In this document: positions 38,216 through 51,434 of the stretch, one piece after another
How positions within the stretch are numbered: the first letter of the stretch is position 1
Layout of the letters: every line of letters begins with the position of its first letter
The notes under the pieces: generated by a model
What the model was told of the DNA's origin: nothing
Seen by the model: the letters and a program-made list of their open reading frames with translations, nothing else
Database searches by the model: none
Translations under genes and position numbers: made by a program
From: Lucifuga dentata
Lineage: Eukaryota > Chordata > Actinopteri > Ophidiiformes > Bythitidae
Direction of reading: 5' to 3'
Assembly (NCBI GenBank): GCA_014773175.1
Contig: VXCM01001382.1
Location: 149,278-213,277, forward strand
DNA: 64,000 bases

Positions 38216-40041
38216 GAAAAAAAAAACAAAAACAAAAAAAAAACACAAAAACTGTTTCTTAGCAATCACGTCCTATTAATTTTTTTTTTTTTCTATTAAG
38301 GGCATTATATTGTTAGAACAAGACATATTTTGCTTAGACTTGTTCAGAGGAAGTACTGCACAAGCCCTTCTAGCTGAGTATTGGGCCTGGTATGAAGTTT
38401 TCTAAGAAGAGGTTACATGGAAAGTTTTATTTTGGAAGCCACTAGTTAAAAAAAAAGTGAAATATTATTGTGTAAAGGGCATAACAATTTTGTTTGAAAG
38501 GGTTGTTGAATCATAAATTCATAGTAATGATATATTCCATGTTTCTTTGCAGTTTATTTTGTCTCTTCAGGTGCTACAGTTATGCTGGTAAATAAAACTA
38601 GAGCAGACCATGGACCTTAAAATCCATGTAGAGCTCCTGTATTCCTAATTTTAGTGAGTAGTTCCCACTGAAAAGTTCTTGTGTGTTACAAAATTGCACA
38701 TTTGTTAATTTCCATTCAGGGCATCCACCAATGCCATTAATCTGGCAAATTATGATTCCAATATATATTCATGAGCTTTTAGCAAAAACAACAGCAGGAC
38801 TGCTGCTCCATTCCTTTGTACACATTCACCCTGTGCATAAGTTAGGATGTTAGTATCACATACTGCTACAGTCAAATCATCTGGGTATCAAACACATACT
38901 GTTGCTGTCTGTTCTATAATAAATACTGTATTACCATATCAAAAATGGATCACTGATGGAACATCAGGTTATACGGTAACCTATGATAATATGCCCTTAA
39001 AAGCAAGTAACTGAGTTAGTAATTGTGCTATTATACATGGTATTCAAAAAACACAAACACACAACCAAGCCACTCAGAATGAAGATGGGCCTTGATGGAA
39101 GTCTTTGCTAAGTGGATCCATATTAAAGCATATTTCATCTACAGATTATTAATGCCATTAAAAAGGTGAAGATTGGTATTTGAATTGCAGTTATCTTGTC
39201 GGAAAACTGGACTTAATGTAAACGGTGTGAAAAAGCACAGCATTCACTGGTAAGCCAAAGCTCCATCTGCTCATCATCCCACACACAAACACACACACAC
39301 ATAATACTTCATGAGGCTGATTCAAACCATGGGCACAGTAGAGTGAGTATTAAAAAAAAAAAAAAACATAGACCAAGTTAGAATAAAGAGTCTAGTTGTC
39401 TGTTATGCTCACTCTATTTCAGCCACTTGGTAACATACCAGAGAAAGAGAAAAAGAGAAATGTGTGTGACAGTGTGTGTGTGTGTGTGTGTCTGTGCTTT
39501 GAACGGTTAATAGTGGTGTAGTCACAAATCAAAGGCTAATTCAATTATGAATTACACAGGATAGAAAACCTCTGCTGCACTTGTTTTTGTAGGTTCAAAC
39601 TTTCTACCATGGTGCATTTCTGGAGTGTCCAATCGCTGATGTCAAAGCTGGTGTTTTCAACCACCTGTCAACTTATAAAACAAACTGAAGTATGGCAAAA
39701 GTTAAAAAAAAAAAAAAATGAAGCACTTTATATTAAAAACAGCGTATGGTGCAGGTCGTGCCAGCCTGGGGCTGACCCATTCCAACTTGAAGGCCAAGAC
39801 ACTTATGATGTAAAAACTCAAAAGGAAACAATAGCATGAAGGCGTTGAATACAGACAGGTGAGGGTAAAAATGCTCATTTACCAGAGAAAGATCAAACTG
39901 TTTTGTGGTTACACCCAATGTACAAGCAAAACTTACACTTGATATTGGCCATTTCATAAATTTAATTATTAGATGCATTATTTCATCGCATCCCTCTTGT
40001 TGTTGTGGAGCATATGATGAGGTGGACACCTCCTTTTACAC
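38216..40041. other. AT-rich sequence between the repeat and the fam72a 3' end
   Basis: Nothing gene-like apart from a possible extended fam72a 3' UTR at its right side. There is a short TG run at 39473-39491. Confidence 0.55.
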
Positions 40042-40047
40042 TTTATT
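40042..40047 (-). terminator. candidate fam72a polyadenylation signal (AATAAA on minus strand)
   Basis: TTTATT on the plus strand reads AATAAA on the minus strand, about 230 nt beyond the fam72a stop codon. It is the first good signal I see in the 3' direction. The motif is common by chance in AT-rich DNA, so a transcript end here is an inference. Confidence 0.4.
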
Positions 40048-40279
40048 TTAGTGGCTAACTCTAATAACCTCAAGCCCTGGAACAGGTGTAGCCAGGTAAA
40101 ACATTTGCTGTTGACATCACTGACTGGACAGAGCAGTGCAGCATCACTTTTCTGCTTTCGTGATTCAGTGCTGAATTACCCTCTAAGGACTCACTTTTTC
40201 TCTTGATTCTCAACAGTGGTTTGTTCAGTCCTCTAAATCTACCTCTCAAAATGTTGACGGTCCAGGTCCATTTCCCTCT

Positions 40280-41478
<1,199 letters not shown>

Positions 41479-41665
41479 CTAGTCCAGGATATTAATGATC
41501 GATTTAAACTCAATTTTGTGGGCGTGATCGCTTGCAAAATTGCCCTTGTGCAAACGTTAGCCTCTTCCTGACGAAAAGCGGATGGCAGCTAGCTTGTTGG
41601 ATACACAGACGCACAAACGTCGATATTCGCGATGTAGATGTGGACGAAATTTTCTATCTGCGTTG

Positions 41666-41978
41666 CCAATAAAAACGCATAAGTTGCAATTATTTAGTCT
41701 ATTTTAAAGGACTGGTTTTTGGATCCAGTCAAATGTAGCGAACAGTTGTCAGCTTTGTTTACAACTTCCTGCTATTAAAAGGCACTTCCTGAAACTATGT
41801 TTAAAAGACCCCAGAGCTGATTCTGATTGGACAGATTCCCCAGTAACTGACGCTATTGGACAACTTCGTCTCAAAGTCTCAATTTGATTCGTTGAAATTT
41901 TTAGTTAATGGACCTGCCTTCAAAGGTCCTAAAAGCCGATTCGTTTGGTTGTGTGTCATTTATCTTAGTTTGGCCAAT
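41666..41978. promoter_or_regulatory. cluster of four CCAAT boxes upstream of fam72a
   Basis: CCAAT reads towards fam72a (ATTGG on plus) at 41826-41830 and 41855-41859, 29 nt apart. CCAAT on plus lies at 41666-41670 and 41974-41978. Two or more CCAAT boxes roughly three helical turns apart are a hallmark of NF-Y-driven cell-cycle promoters, and FAM72 genes are proliferation-linked in mammals. The motifs are directly visible; their use is inferred. Confidence 0.45.
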
Positions 41979-42439
41979 GGCGTGTTTGATCATCTGAAAA
42001 ACTTGGCTTGAAATGTGAGCAAACAGGCGTCATGTACATAAATTTAAAATTGTATAGATTAGTGCTAGATTCTCAGCTTTTAAAAAGATTTAGAATAGTT
42101 CTTTATGTTTGAAAAATAAAGTTTAAAAGTGCCTTTAGATCATATGAACAGATGATAGTGGAAAAAACATTGTATTGCTATTTAATATTGATTATGTTTT
42201 TTTAATTTATTGAATATTACCGTTTATATTTATTTTATGTATGTGCTGCCTACATTATTTGTATGTAGGTACAGAATTCCTGATTAGTACTATGTTAAAT
42301 GCAGAGTTAATCCTAGCTTGTTGAGATTGTTAATAATGAGGGAAAAAATGTGAGCTTACATAGATGATTTTGTGGTACAATTTGTTGTCATCAAAACACA
42401 AGCTTGAATTTATATAAATTGGCTGTTAAGACCCTGCAC

Positions 42440-42471
42440 ATGGATGGATGGATGGATGGATGGATGGATGC
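42440..42471. repeat. (ATGG)n microsatellite
   Basis: Eight near-perfect GGAT/ATGG units in the intergenic control region. Confidence 0.95.
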
Positions 42472-42708
42472 TCAATAAACTTTATGCTAGCTGAAAAGCA
42501 ACATTTTGTTCGTTACTCCTTTTTGCGGACCATTTTATTTTCACTTAGGTCTGTTGTCCTAATAGCAGCTAAAGATGATGTGACATTAAATGAAATATCG
42601 GTTATGCTTTTCTAAAAGGACTCCTGTTTGCCTGGTGATGGCAACTTCAGCTCTATCCAACTGCTATGCAGCATTCAGCACCCAACCTGCTGGACCTGTT
42701 ACATGTTG

Positions 42709-43061
42709 TTAAAGGAACAAACCTATGATTTTGCATGTTTAAGTCCAATAAATAATACCCACATACATGATACGTTACTGTATTTTCCAAAACAAGAAAC
42801 GACATTTTAATTTTCCTGTTTTGTTTTGTTTTTTTTCTCCCCAAATCACCTAATCTTTCTTGCTAAAAGCCGTCTTCTCCTGGGACTATAACTCCCTGGT
42901 GGAAACATACATTTTGTAACTCCATGTTGGACTGATAAAATTAAGTAACTTTGCCAATGTGTGATATCACAGCATTTTGGTTCGCTGTGATATTTCAAGT
43001 CTCGATAAGTTGATTTTAATAGATTACTGGTATTAACTGAAACTAATGGCGGTCTGAAAAG

Positions 43062-43107
<46 letters not shown>

Positions 43108-43208
43108 AATTCTCCATTAGTATGGTTTGGAAAATGTTTAGCAGTATTTTTTCTTATTTTTCTTTTTTTGGGGCTGAAACATGCAAAATCATCAGTATCG
43201 TCCTTTAA
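42709..43208. mobile_element. MITE family A copy inside the fam72a-srgap2 promoter interval
   Basis: The left end TTAAAGGAACAAACCTATGA and right end CATCAGTATCGTCCTTTAA are inverted repeats of the family terminus with TTAA at 42709-42712 and 43205-43208. The body shares CTAATCTTTC, GCCGTCTTCTCC and AAGTTGATTTT with the other copies. It contains a 39-nt poly-A (43066-43104). No ORF. Confidence 0.8.
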
Positions 43209-43631
43209 AGGGGAACTCTACCTATTTTGCACATTAATTTTAAGTTTATTTATCATAGTGAGCATTATTCAGCATGTGAAAACAATTGTATTAAAGGCTT
43301 TTCTGACTGTAAAAAGATGTGCAAAGACAGGAAACTGGCCCTTATGACATCACAAAGACTTGACATGGTGCTGAAGTCTACAAATGATGGTGCTGAAGAA
43401 AACAAGTTTGAAAATTAAAGTCATGCTTAGAAGCTGGAGGGATTGAGTCGTTAATGCTTTAATAATGCTGTTTTACAGCACATGAAACAACTCTTGTGAT
43501 GTCGTTTCCCAGACTTTGCACAGCGCCCCCTACAGCCACAAAAGCCATACACTCACTGCTATTTTCACATGTTGAATAGTGCTCCCTTAACCATGAATTT
43601 GGTCCGCGAAATCGTTGGAGTTCCGCTTTAA
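43205..43631. mobile_element. MITE family D (AGGGGAACTC type) abutting the previous element
   Basis: The left end is TTAAAGGGGAACTCTACC. The right end read inverted is TTAAAGCGGAACTCCAACGA. TTAA flanks both sides (43205-43208 shared with the neighbouring MITE, and 43628-43631). TTAA target duplication suggests piggyBac-type mobilisation, an inference from the target site alone. It has no transposase. Its right end lies about 580 bp upstream of the srgap2 ATG. Confidence 0.75.
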
Positions 43632-43896
43632 AGACCTTGCTTGCAACAAGTGTGACAAACAAATGAATCTAGTTCTCCATGAGTTTATCCAAGTCGGTCC
43701 TGCGCACTGGAGCTGAGCAGCACAGCGCCTCCAGCTCCTCTGATCCTCCTCTCCGTCACTTCAGGAGGAGGAGGAGTAGTCAGGTTAGTGTGGACAGGCA
43801 ACTACACGGTCACTGACTGAGACCCAGACCCGCTCAGGGACAAACTTTGGGGAGCGCTGACTGACATTTTATCTCTGCTTGCTTCTTAAAGGTGGA

Positions 43897-44013
43897 ATGA
43901 ATTTCCTTTCTTCTGAAGTTATTTGCACCATAACCGGTTTTGAGGGGGCGGCGAGGCGCGGCGATGGGAACACACAGCAACAACGGCAGCGCCAAACTCA
44001 CAATGCGCCCTGA
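43897..44013 (+). other. upstream ORF 1 in the putative srgap2 leader (38 codons)
   Basis: ATG at 43897, TGA at 44011-44013, beginning MNFLSSEVICT. It would be translated before the main start if the mRNA begins upstream of it. No similarity recognised. Confidence 0.35.
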
Positions 44014-44017
44014 GTGA
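43964..44017 (+). other. upstream ORF 2 in the putative srgap2 leader (17 codons)
   Basis: ATG at 43964, TGA at 44015-44017, encoding MGTHSNNGSAKLTMRPE. It overlaps upstream ORF 1 in another frame and stops four bases later. Confidence 0.35.
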
Positions 44018-44208
44018 ACAAGAGCAGGAGACAATACAGATCTACGGACACGCTGAGGAGCTGCAATCCCCCATCGGCTTTCTGTTTTTTGTTTTCTCTT
44101 CAAAACTAGTTCTAGAGTGGCATTTCCCTCTCTACAGCTGATTTAGTGATTGATTGATACAAAATTGACTTCGCTACGAGGGCAGCGGTTTGATCTCCAA
44201 ACTCAGCC

Positions 44209-44275
44209 ATGACGTCTCCGGCTAAATTCCGAAAGGACAAGGAGATAGTGGCCGAATATGAAACTCAAGTTAAAG
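44209..44275 (+). CDS. srgap2: srgap2 first coding exon (partial gene; 22 codons plus one base, continues beyond window)
   Basis: The exon encodes MTSPAKFRKDKEIVAEYETQ followed by VK and the first base of a Glu codon. The MTSPAKF start is characteristic of srGAP2; srGAP1 and srGAP3 begin MSTPSRF and MSSQTKF. It is the extreme N terminus of the F-BAR domain of a SLIT-ROBO Rho GTPase-activating protein (F-BAR, RhoGAP, SH3), which bends membranes and regulates Rac at neuronal protrusions. The ATG has G at -3, and an in-frame TGA at 44191-44193 fixes it as the start. The donor gtataac at 44276 leaves a phase-1 intron, as expected before the conserved EIRAQL of exon 2. Relative to human srGAP2, K8 is R and I14 is V, both conservative. 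Only this exon lies in the window. Confidence 0.93.
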
Positions 44276-47200
44276 GTATAACTTTTTTCCTTCTCACGTT
44301 GTGGAACATTTCGTAAAGCAAACCGATGTAGCCCGAAACCAGCTCCTTTGTTGCTGTGTATTTTCCTTTACTTGCCTGATTGCATGATTTTTCAATACCC
44401 TCACTTCTCCAATCAGGCTATCTTGCGTAACGCACCGCATGCGTTTGTTTCCGCAAGCAGTAATGGATGTTGATTGTCATTATGTTTCTGTGGTAGACAA
44501 ATGATGAATTTAACATAATCACCAATATGCCATCAAGCGTGTGATCAGCCGCGTTTAACACACAGATGGCCATCAAAGACAGGAAAATGTCTAGAAATGT
44601 ACTGCTGAAGATGTGGCTTCTATATTATATTAAAGAAAAGCTTATATGGTGGTCTGTGTATGTGCTGTGTAGGCTACCCAGCAGGCTGGGGTTTCTACAT
44701 GGAACAAGGCAGGGCGTTTTCTCTCTTTCTCCTGCGTGTCTCCTGTGTGTGTGCTGCTGGTGTGCGCTGCCGTTCTGCTGCGAGTGTGTGCGCATGGCTT
44801 TAAGCATATTGCAATGAAATGATCTATTTATGCCAAGGGTTATCCGCTGATCACGGTTCGTTGGTGTCTCCAGAGCCAGTGATCAAGGACATGTGAGTGC
44901 AGCGGGGAGTGAGAAAGACAACGAGAGTGCAGGTTCGAGTTTTGGAAAAGGGCGATCAGTTGTTAACTCTTTACTGGCTGAGTGGTGTGTGGATGCTTCT
45001 GTCATCGGGCTTAATGTAATCAGCGGTCAGAGAGACGGTGAGTGGATTATCAGATCTGGACTACAGAAGAGAGAGAGAGGGGACAGGATATTGCCTTCCC
45101 GATGAACAGCATGTTTCCACTTCTGCTGCAATGTCAGATCATCCGATAAGATGGGTCACCCTGTTCCCCATCACACCCCTCTCATTAAAAGCAGGACACC
45201 CATCCTCTATTTAGCCTTAAAGTCCCTCCTTGACCCTCCTGTTCTCTAGTTCTAATTTTATCTGCTATTTTGTTGAAGAGAAGCAAGCCAGTGAGAAACA
45301 AATGGATTTTGGAGAGACACAGGTGTGATTAAATGATTATTAATAATAATAAAATAATATCAGCGAAACTTTCTAGTATGAATGTGAATTATGAAAAAAT
45401 CTTTGTCTCTTTTTCAAGTGAGTGCCAGTCTTATCAGTTGAAATGATGGACAGTTAACTGTTTCCTCTACTTGTCTGTCTGCAAACTCATGTGCCCATCA
45501 CCACAGTCACACTAGTGTGTTGGCACAATGTCCTGGTAGAGTGCCTGTTTATGCCTGGCAGCCTGTGTAAAGACTTTCTGTCCGTGATACACTGTGAGGA
45601 CTGCCTGTTGTGTTTGTCACTTGGTGGACTTAATGTTTGTCCATTGCCCTTTTGCATCAATTCTTCCTCAGACACTTCAGAGCTCCCTAGTGCATGCCTT
45701 GTGCTTTCCGTCCTCTCCTCTGTCCACTCATATCCTGAATGAACAGATGACAGGGTAAACTGTGCATCCACATAACTGTTTGAGGTGTGTACATGTGTGT
45801 TTTTCCACCTGTGTCGAGGTGTCTCCAGATGCTGTATGTCTGTTGTGACATTCCCAGCAATCTGTTGACTCTGGGAGATGCAGACAGTCTGTTATTACTA
45901 CTGTTAAAGATGCTCTAATGGAGGGTATACAGCAGCAGTGCAAGGTAGACGTCACATCTCTGTCTGTGTATCTGTTGACGTGTCTATCCACTTAGCCACA
46001 TCTTTTATCAGTCAGCAGGTCTATTACACCGTGATGTGTTTACTGTCCATCGATATTTATCAGCGGTTACAACTCCAGCCAGCTGAGGAATCAGGCTTGA
46101 GTGTTTCTACTGAGGCGACAGGAGTCAGCCTTTGTGTACATGGCTTATATTCAAACAACGTTGCAGCTTGAGAGGAAGAAATATGATGCGCAGGTTCGCA
46201 TAAAGGGGGGAGACAAATTAACACAAACACTTGCTGACAAATTGCTTTAGCTCTGAAGGAAATAAATCATAGGAGGAAGCAAATAAAAAGATATCAAAGT
46301 ATGACCCAACTTTTACTTTCCACCACCCCACGCCCTGTACCTGTTTGTTGGAAAAAACTTCAGGCATGATGATGTGAGGTGATTTCTCAAAGTGGGATGC
46401 CACTCGGCACTCTCACCTGTCAACATGGGCGCTGAAGAATATTTATTGCATGCATGTGCAAACACACATGCACGCAGATGCACATCAAAGATTGAATAGT
46501 CCCATCCCTTTCTATTTCTGGGAATTCTACACAGGCACATTGCTGATATTCTAATATGGGATTTTGGCTGATGCAAGGAATGTTCCTGCAGTTCAGGAAA
46601 AGGGTGTGTTGTGGGTGTGTGAGGGAGAGAAAGAAAGAGAGACACACTGACAAAAAGAAAAAATGAGTGAGAGAGTAAAAGGAATGTTCCAGCGTAAATG
46701 AAATTGGGTATACATGGCGCTGAAATAGAGTTAAGGAAATAGAATCACCCAGAATTCCTCACCAACTGAATACCAATCTGGAACTGAATCTTTGTTTTCA
46801 GAAAATCATGATATCACTCTGAGCTTTGTCACAATTTTACCCTCCACCGCTGACTGTGCAGCATTTATTAATTCAGTTCATGTGTGGCTTTGTTTACCAG
46901 TGAGCAAGCTTTAATATGGAGAGCTTTTAAATACAGGCAATGAAAACAGTTTAGTGGAAAATTAGGCAGAACTCAGGCTTTAAAACTGTTTGGCATATGT
47001 TTCATTTTTAAGTGTGTTTGGCTCCATTCAGGATCTCACATTTTTTTACACATCTGGGAATGTTGAAAAGTGGAAATGGCGCAGTATTGCAATTGATAAA
47101 GGTTTTGATTATGGTTTTTCAATGGTTCTGAGAGGCATACCAGGAAGTATGAGCATTCAGATTAATAGAATCAGGATTTTACAGGTGATGCTGTGGACGC

Positions 47201-47449
47201 CTTCGATTGATTGTTAGACTCACTACACATAGACACTCATGTTTAAGAGGAGGCATGAGCAGACAATATCTCCAAACTGCGTGCCTGTGACAATCAGCCA
47301 AATGTGTGTTTGCCTACGTGTACGTTAGCAAGCTGCGTGTTTACAAGGCAGCCAGCAAATCATATGAATTAGGATAAATGGCTGCTTTCACTAGCATACA
47401 ATAGAAAAGGTGGTGACACAGCAAGAGGTTTGTCTGCATGCAGGCATGT

Positions 47450-47493
47450 GTGTGTGCGTGTGTTTGTGTGTGTGTGTGTGTGTGCGTGCGTGC

Positions 47494-47534
<41 letters not shown>

Positions 47535-47543
47535 NGTGCGTGC

Positions 47544-47581
<38 letters not shown>
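47450..47581. repeat. (TG)n microsatellite with TGCG variants and N47535
   Basis: Two blocks containing GTGCGTGCGTGTGTTTG are separated by an N, so the tract may be partly duplicated by assembly. Confidence 0.9.
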
Positions 47582-47583
<2 letters not shown>

Positions 47584-47908
47584 CTTTAGAACTTTAAGCT
47601 CAATATCTGTTTGTGTGCTGTGCTTGAATGGAGATGCTGGGCTCGACAGGCTGTTTAGTAAAGGAGCATATTGGCAATTTTGCCTATTGAGCCCAATAAA
47701 TACAACACACATTACATGCCACTGGAGTGGTAGATATTAGAATTGTTTTTCCTACCTTCCAGACTGCCATTGATTTCAGTTCATTCCAGTATGCTATCAA
47801 AAATCAACTTGTAGAGACTTGAAACGTGCTTGAGATAAGTATTCCATCTCAGCAAACATGACGTCCATTACATTTTTTGTCAAAGTAACTTCATTTAGCA
47901 GGAGCTGC

Positions 47909-47993
47909 ACCGAATATATATGTATCTATATACTATATATATATATATATGTATGTATATCTATATATGTATATATATATATATATGTATATC

Positions 47994-48026
<33 letters not shown>

Positions 48027-48035
48027 ATCTATATC

Positions 48036-48082
<47 letters not shown>

Positions 48083-48133
48083 ATATATATATAGATATAT
48101 ATATATATCTATATATATATACGTATATATATA
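47909..48133. repeat. TA-rich simple repeat (TATATATG/TATC variants)
   Basis: Almost only T and A with periodic G and C; it lies inside a MITE copy. Confidence 0.95.
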
Positions 48134-48270
48134 TGTCTCTGCCAGGGAATATAGTCTCAGGAGAAGACTTTTACCGAGAAATTAAAACAACTGTGTCTTT
48201 TACAAACATGCTAAGTGTTAGCAGGCAAAACATTTAATTTTAAGGTGGGTGTATCACGTGAACATTTTGA

Positions 48271-48403
48271 TTTTGAAAGATTAGACAATTTGTCAAAATA
48301 AAAAAAAAAAACCCTGAAAAAAAGGATTTTTATGGTNTTTTGAAAGATTAGACAATTTGTCAAAATAAAAAAAAAAAACCCTGAAAAAAAGGATTTTTAT
48401 GGT
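48271..48403. repeat. 66-bp exact direct duplication separated by N48337
   Basis: 48271-48336 equals 48338-48403, inside the MITE. Assembly-type duplication. Confidence 0.9.
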
Positions 48404-50131
48404 TTTTGGAATATGCTTTCCATTAATGTAACATGCATGCAGGTAGTATTGGACTCAAACATCCAAAAAGTATGCTCCTTTAAGAGCTACTGTTTGGTAT
48501 AGGTCACTGTGTGTGTAGTGAGAGGCAAAAGGACAGAATAGGGAAATGAGACAGCAGAGAAGATTTATGATTGTTTTTGTAACACTCGCCCCTCTGATGT
48601 AGTTGCTTTCAGATCAAAAAGCATCAGCCATCTGTGTGTGTGCATGTGCACACATGTCCATGCATATGTGGTTGGAAGGCTGTGGGAAGGCATCTTTAAG
48701 TTCCCACTAATGTATCTGCATGTGGGTTTGTGTGTATATTTTTAACAACCCCCTTGTTAATTAGGGCTTTATATATTGATTGAGTAGTGCAGTGACCGAC
48801 CACAAGTCAATCAGCTCTCACCGTAAGCGTTTGCATGTGTGTGTTAATGTGTCCATCTGTGTCAGAGTGTGTAGGACTGTTACTGTAGGTTGTGTGTGGA
48901 TTTGTGTGCTGAATTGAAAACGCTGACGGTGCTTAAAATAATCTGTCAGGAAGGATGTTTGTGTAAAGTGGAGATTCAGGAGTCAGGCTGGAACACACAC
49001 AGATCACACAGGGGGTGTGGGGGGGCTTCCTGTTTGGTCCCACGGCTTAGTGCCCAGGCAAAGGAATCAAATGGATTTTTTAACTCCTAGTGCCTTTCAC
49101 ATAACACACAGTGCAGCTGTGTGTGTGTTTGGATGGGGTAAGTCATCCTCTCAGATCAGCTGGCAGAAAAATACCCTCTATTCCCTTTGGTAAGTCACAA
49201 TAGAACATTATGTTCTACGCCAGTGTCCCACCGTCCTATTATGTGTGTGTGTGTATGCACAGTAGCAGTCGCTGTGTGCTGTGTCAGCACCAGGCGCGAC
49301 ACGGCTGAAAACACTGCCATTGATTCTCTGTTCCCTCTGATCTATCTGTTTCTTCATGCTTCAGTATTCAATGTGACAATTTATAGCACCTCAGAACAAC
49401 ACAGCACCAGCATTATAAACGCTGTACTTGCTGAGTTGGCGCAAACACACATACACAGCGTGTGTTATTGCGATTTGGATTGAAATCTCCAACCCCATCC
49501 CTGTCTACCCTCCTTCATTATGGATAAAGCCAGAAGAGATAAAAGAAGGAATGCATGCTATGATAACCATAGTTTCTAGCAACATGATATGCAGGGGAAC
49601 CAGTACAAATGTATGACCAAACCCAGCCAATCAGACGCTCAGACAACCTGGTAATTAATGGCAGAGAGGCAGAGAGCTGAAGAGACAGATGAACAGATAG
49701 AAATTACTGGAGAGTGGTTTGTAAAAAGAAATAAACATGTGGAGAAGCAGGCAGCCAGTGTAGCCAAGTGGGTAAGGTCAAAGTTCAGCTGCTGTTCATT
49801 GGTGCCAGATGTTCTGCATACTCTGATTGGCCAACAGATGTTCCATCTAACACGGTTGGCTAATCCTAACTCTTTGGCTGCCACCCCTTATCTAGGCCCT
49901 CAGCACAAAGGAATTTTGGGATTGGCTGAAAATTTCCCTCCTCATTTCAGGTGCTTCTGCTTTGGTGCGTGTGAGAGTGTGTGTGTGTGCGTGCGTGGGT
50001 TGGTGCATGTGGTGTGGTGCACCCATGTGTACCCAATTAGTTTGTCCAGTCAAATGCTTGCCTATTCCATGGACTTTTTCAGACACAGTGAAGTTGAAAT
50101 GTTATGGTTACTCATGCAAAACATGTGCACT

Positions 50132-50136
<5 letters not shown>

Positions 50137-50185
<49 letters not shown>
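50137..50185. repeat. (GA)n microsatellite
   Basis: 49 nt of pure AG. A (TG)n(AG)n compound tract follows at 50323-50360. Confidence 0.95.
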
Positions 50186-50187
<2 letters not shown>

Positions 50188-50321
50188 AACAGCCTGTTAC
50201 CTGCTGTGGGTTTTTGCATAATGTCAACTGTAGCATTCCATTCAGACAGTTGGTTTGTATGAAGTTAAGCAGTGGTGTAGTGAAGTAGGGGGTTACTGCA
50301 CACCCACGTCTGTCCCTCTCT

Positions 50322-50360
<39 letters not shown>

Positions 50361-51306
50361 ACTGAGCTCATGGTTGATATAGAGGCCTTGACCTCTGTTA
50401 GTGCCTAATTCAGATTTCATTTTCTTTATCGCTCTCTCTCTTTTTAACACACATGCATGCACGAACGCATGCACACACACAGCAACAGCAGAGCAACCAG
50501 TGAAGGTGTTTAAGAATGTAAAAAGCAGATCTCCTGCCCCCTCTCTCTGTCTCTTTTTTCCATCCCTCTGTTTTTCAACCTTTTTCTTTCTCTCAAGCTA
50601 TGTCAGATGAACAATCAGACCATTGTCAGAACCAGTGGTCTTCACTCTCTCCATCTTTTTCTCCCTCTCGTTTCTGTCCCACTGTTTTTCTCATCCTCTC
50701 TTGCGATGTTTGTCAGTTGTGATGAAATCTGACACATTCGTTTCAGACACACCTCCTCCGGCGGTTTAGCTCAGTAATCACCACTTTATGATTTCAGCAT
50801 GTGTGACCACACGGTGTGTGTGTGTGCACCAGACAGTGACTCACATCCAGCTGAGAGTTTAAGGGAGGATGTCTACATGTGTGTATGTTTGTGAGAACAT
50901 ATTTAAGAACAGAGGGATCTATATAAAGCCAAACAGGGCAGAGTCAAAGCCCACTCATATCCTCTGTCAAACAATCAGTAGGAGAATAGACATCCAGCTG
51001 CAAATAAATAGAAGAGAAGCAGAAACGAAAGGAGAGAGAAAATGCAACAGTAGAAAGGTTGGATAACGCTCCCAGGAGATGCCAGAGGAAACAGGTTGTG
51101 TTTGAACAGCCCTCTACGTGGCCAGAGAGCAGGAGGAGAAAAGGCAGGAGTTTGACCAAGGAGGGAAAAGGGGAGGAAGGGGGACAAAAAGAGGAAAGGA
51201 AGAGGAGGAGGGATCTGGGAAACATGCAAGTGGCTGCCTGAATTTGAGAGAAATAAAGGAGGAAATAAACCCTATACTTGAATTTACTATTGCATCTGCC
51301 CGAGTT

Positions 51307-51365
51307 AGTGTGTGTGTGTGTGTGTGTGTGTGTAGTAGGCACTTCTGTCAGTCTTTTCCCTCCCN

Positions 51366-51404
<39 letters not shown>

Positions 51405-51434
51405 TAGGCACTTCTGTCAGTCTTTTCCCTCCCC
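51307..51434. repeat. duplicated (GT)n plus flank around N51365
   Basis: Each half is AGTGTG...GT followed by AGTAGGCACTTCTGTCAGTC and TTTTCCCTCCC. The GT tract is longer in the second half, as expected if two contig ends were joined without merging. Confidence 0.85.

Larger units (their letters stand above)
43690..44208 (+). promoter_or_regulatory. srgap2 proximal promoter / 5' leader with two upstream ORFs
   Basis: This segment is more G+C- and CpG-rich than its surroundings and lies directly before the srgap2 ATG. If transcribed, it contains two upstream ATGs in different frames: one opens a 38-codon ORF at 43897-44013, the other a 17-codon ORF at 43964-44017. Both end about 200 nt before the main ATG. 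The 5' end of the transcript is unknown. Confidence 0.5.
47658..48483. mobile_element. MITE family A copy enlarged by an internal AT repeat
   Basis: The left end is GTAAAGGAGCATATTGGCA and the right end AAAAAGTATGCTCCTTTAA. Family phrases include AGCCCAATAAATAC, TTTCAGTTCATTCCAGTATG, CAACTTGTAGAGACTTGAAA and AAGGTGGGTGTATCACGTGA. About 220 bp of TA/TATG/TATC simple repeat (47909-48133) lies in the middle. A 66-bp duplication around N48337 is near the right end. Confidence 0.78.

Noticed and set aside
1..40000. Search for a third gene (for example a neighbour such as a vasopressin receptor) on the fam72a side
   Set aside because: No exon with credible homology, codon structure and splice sites was found on either strand.
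44893..45105. Plus-strand 70-codon frame after srgap2 exon 1, considered as an alternative exon
   Set aside because: No acceptor/donor pair in frame with srgap2 and no similarity to the F-BAR sequence.
47858..48237. Tyr-Ile-rich open frames
   Set aside because: Translation of the TA-rich simple repeat in a MITE.
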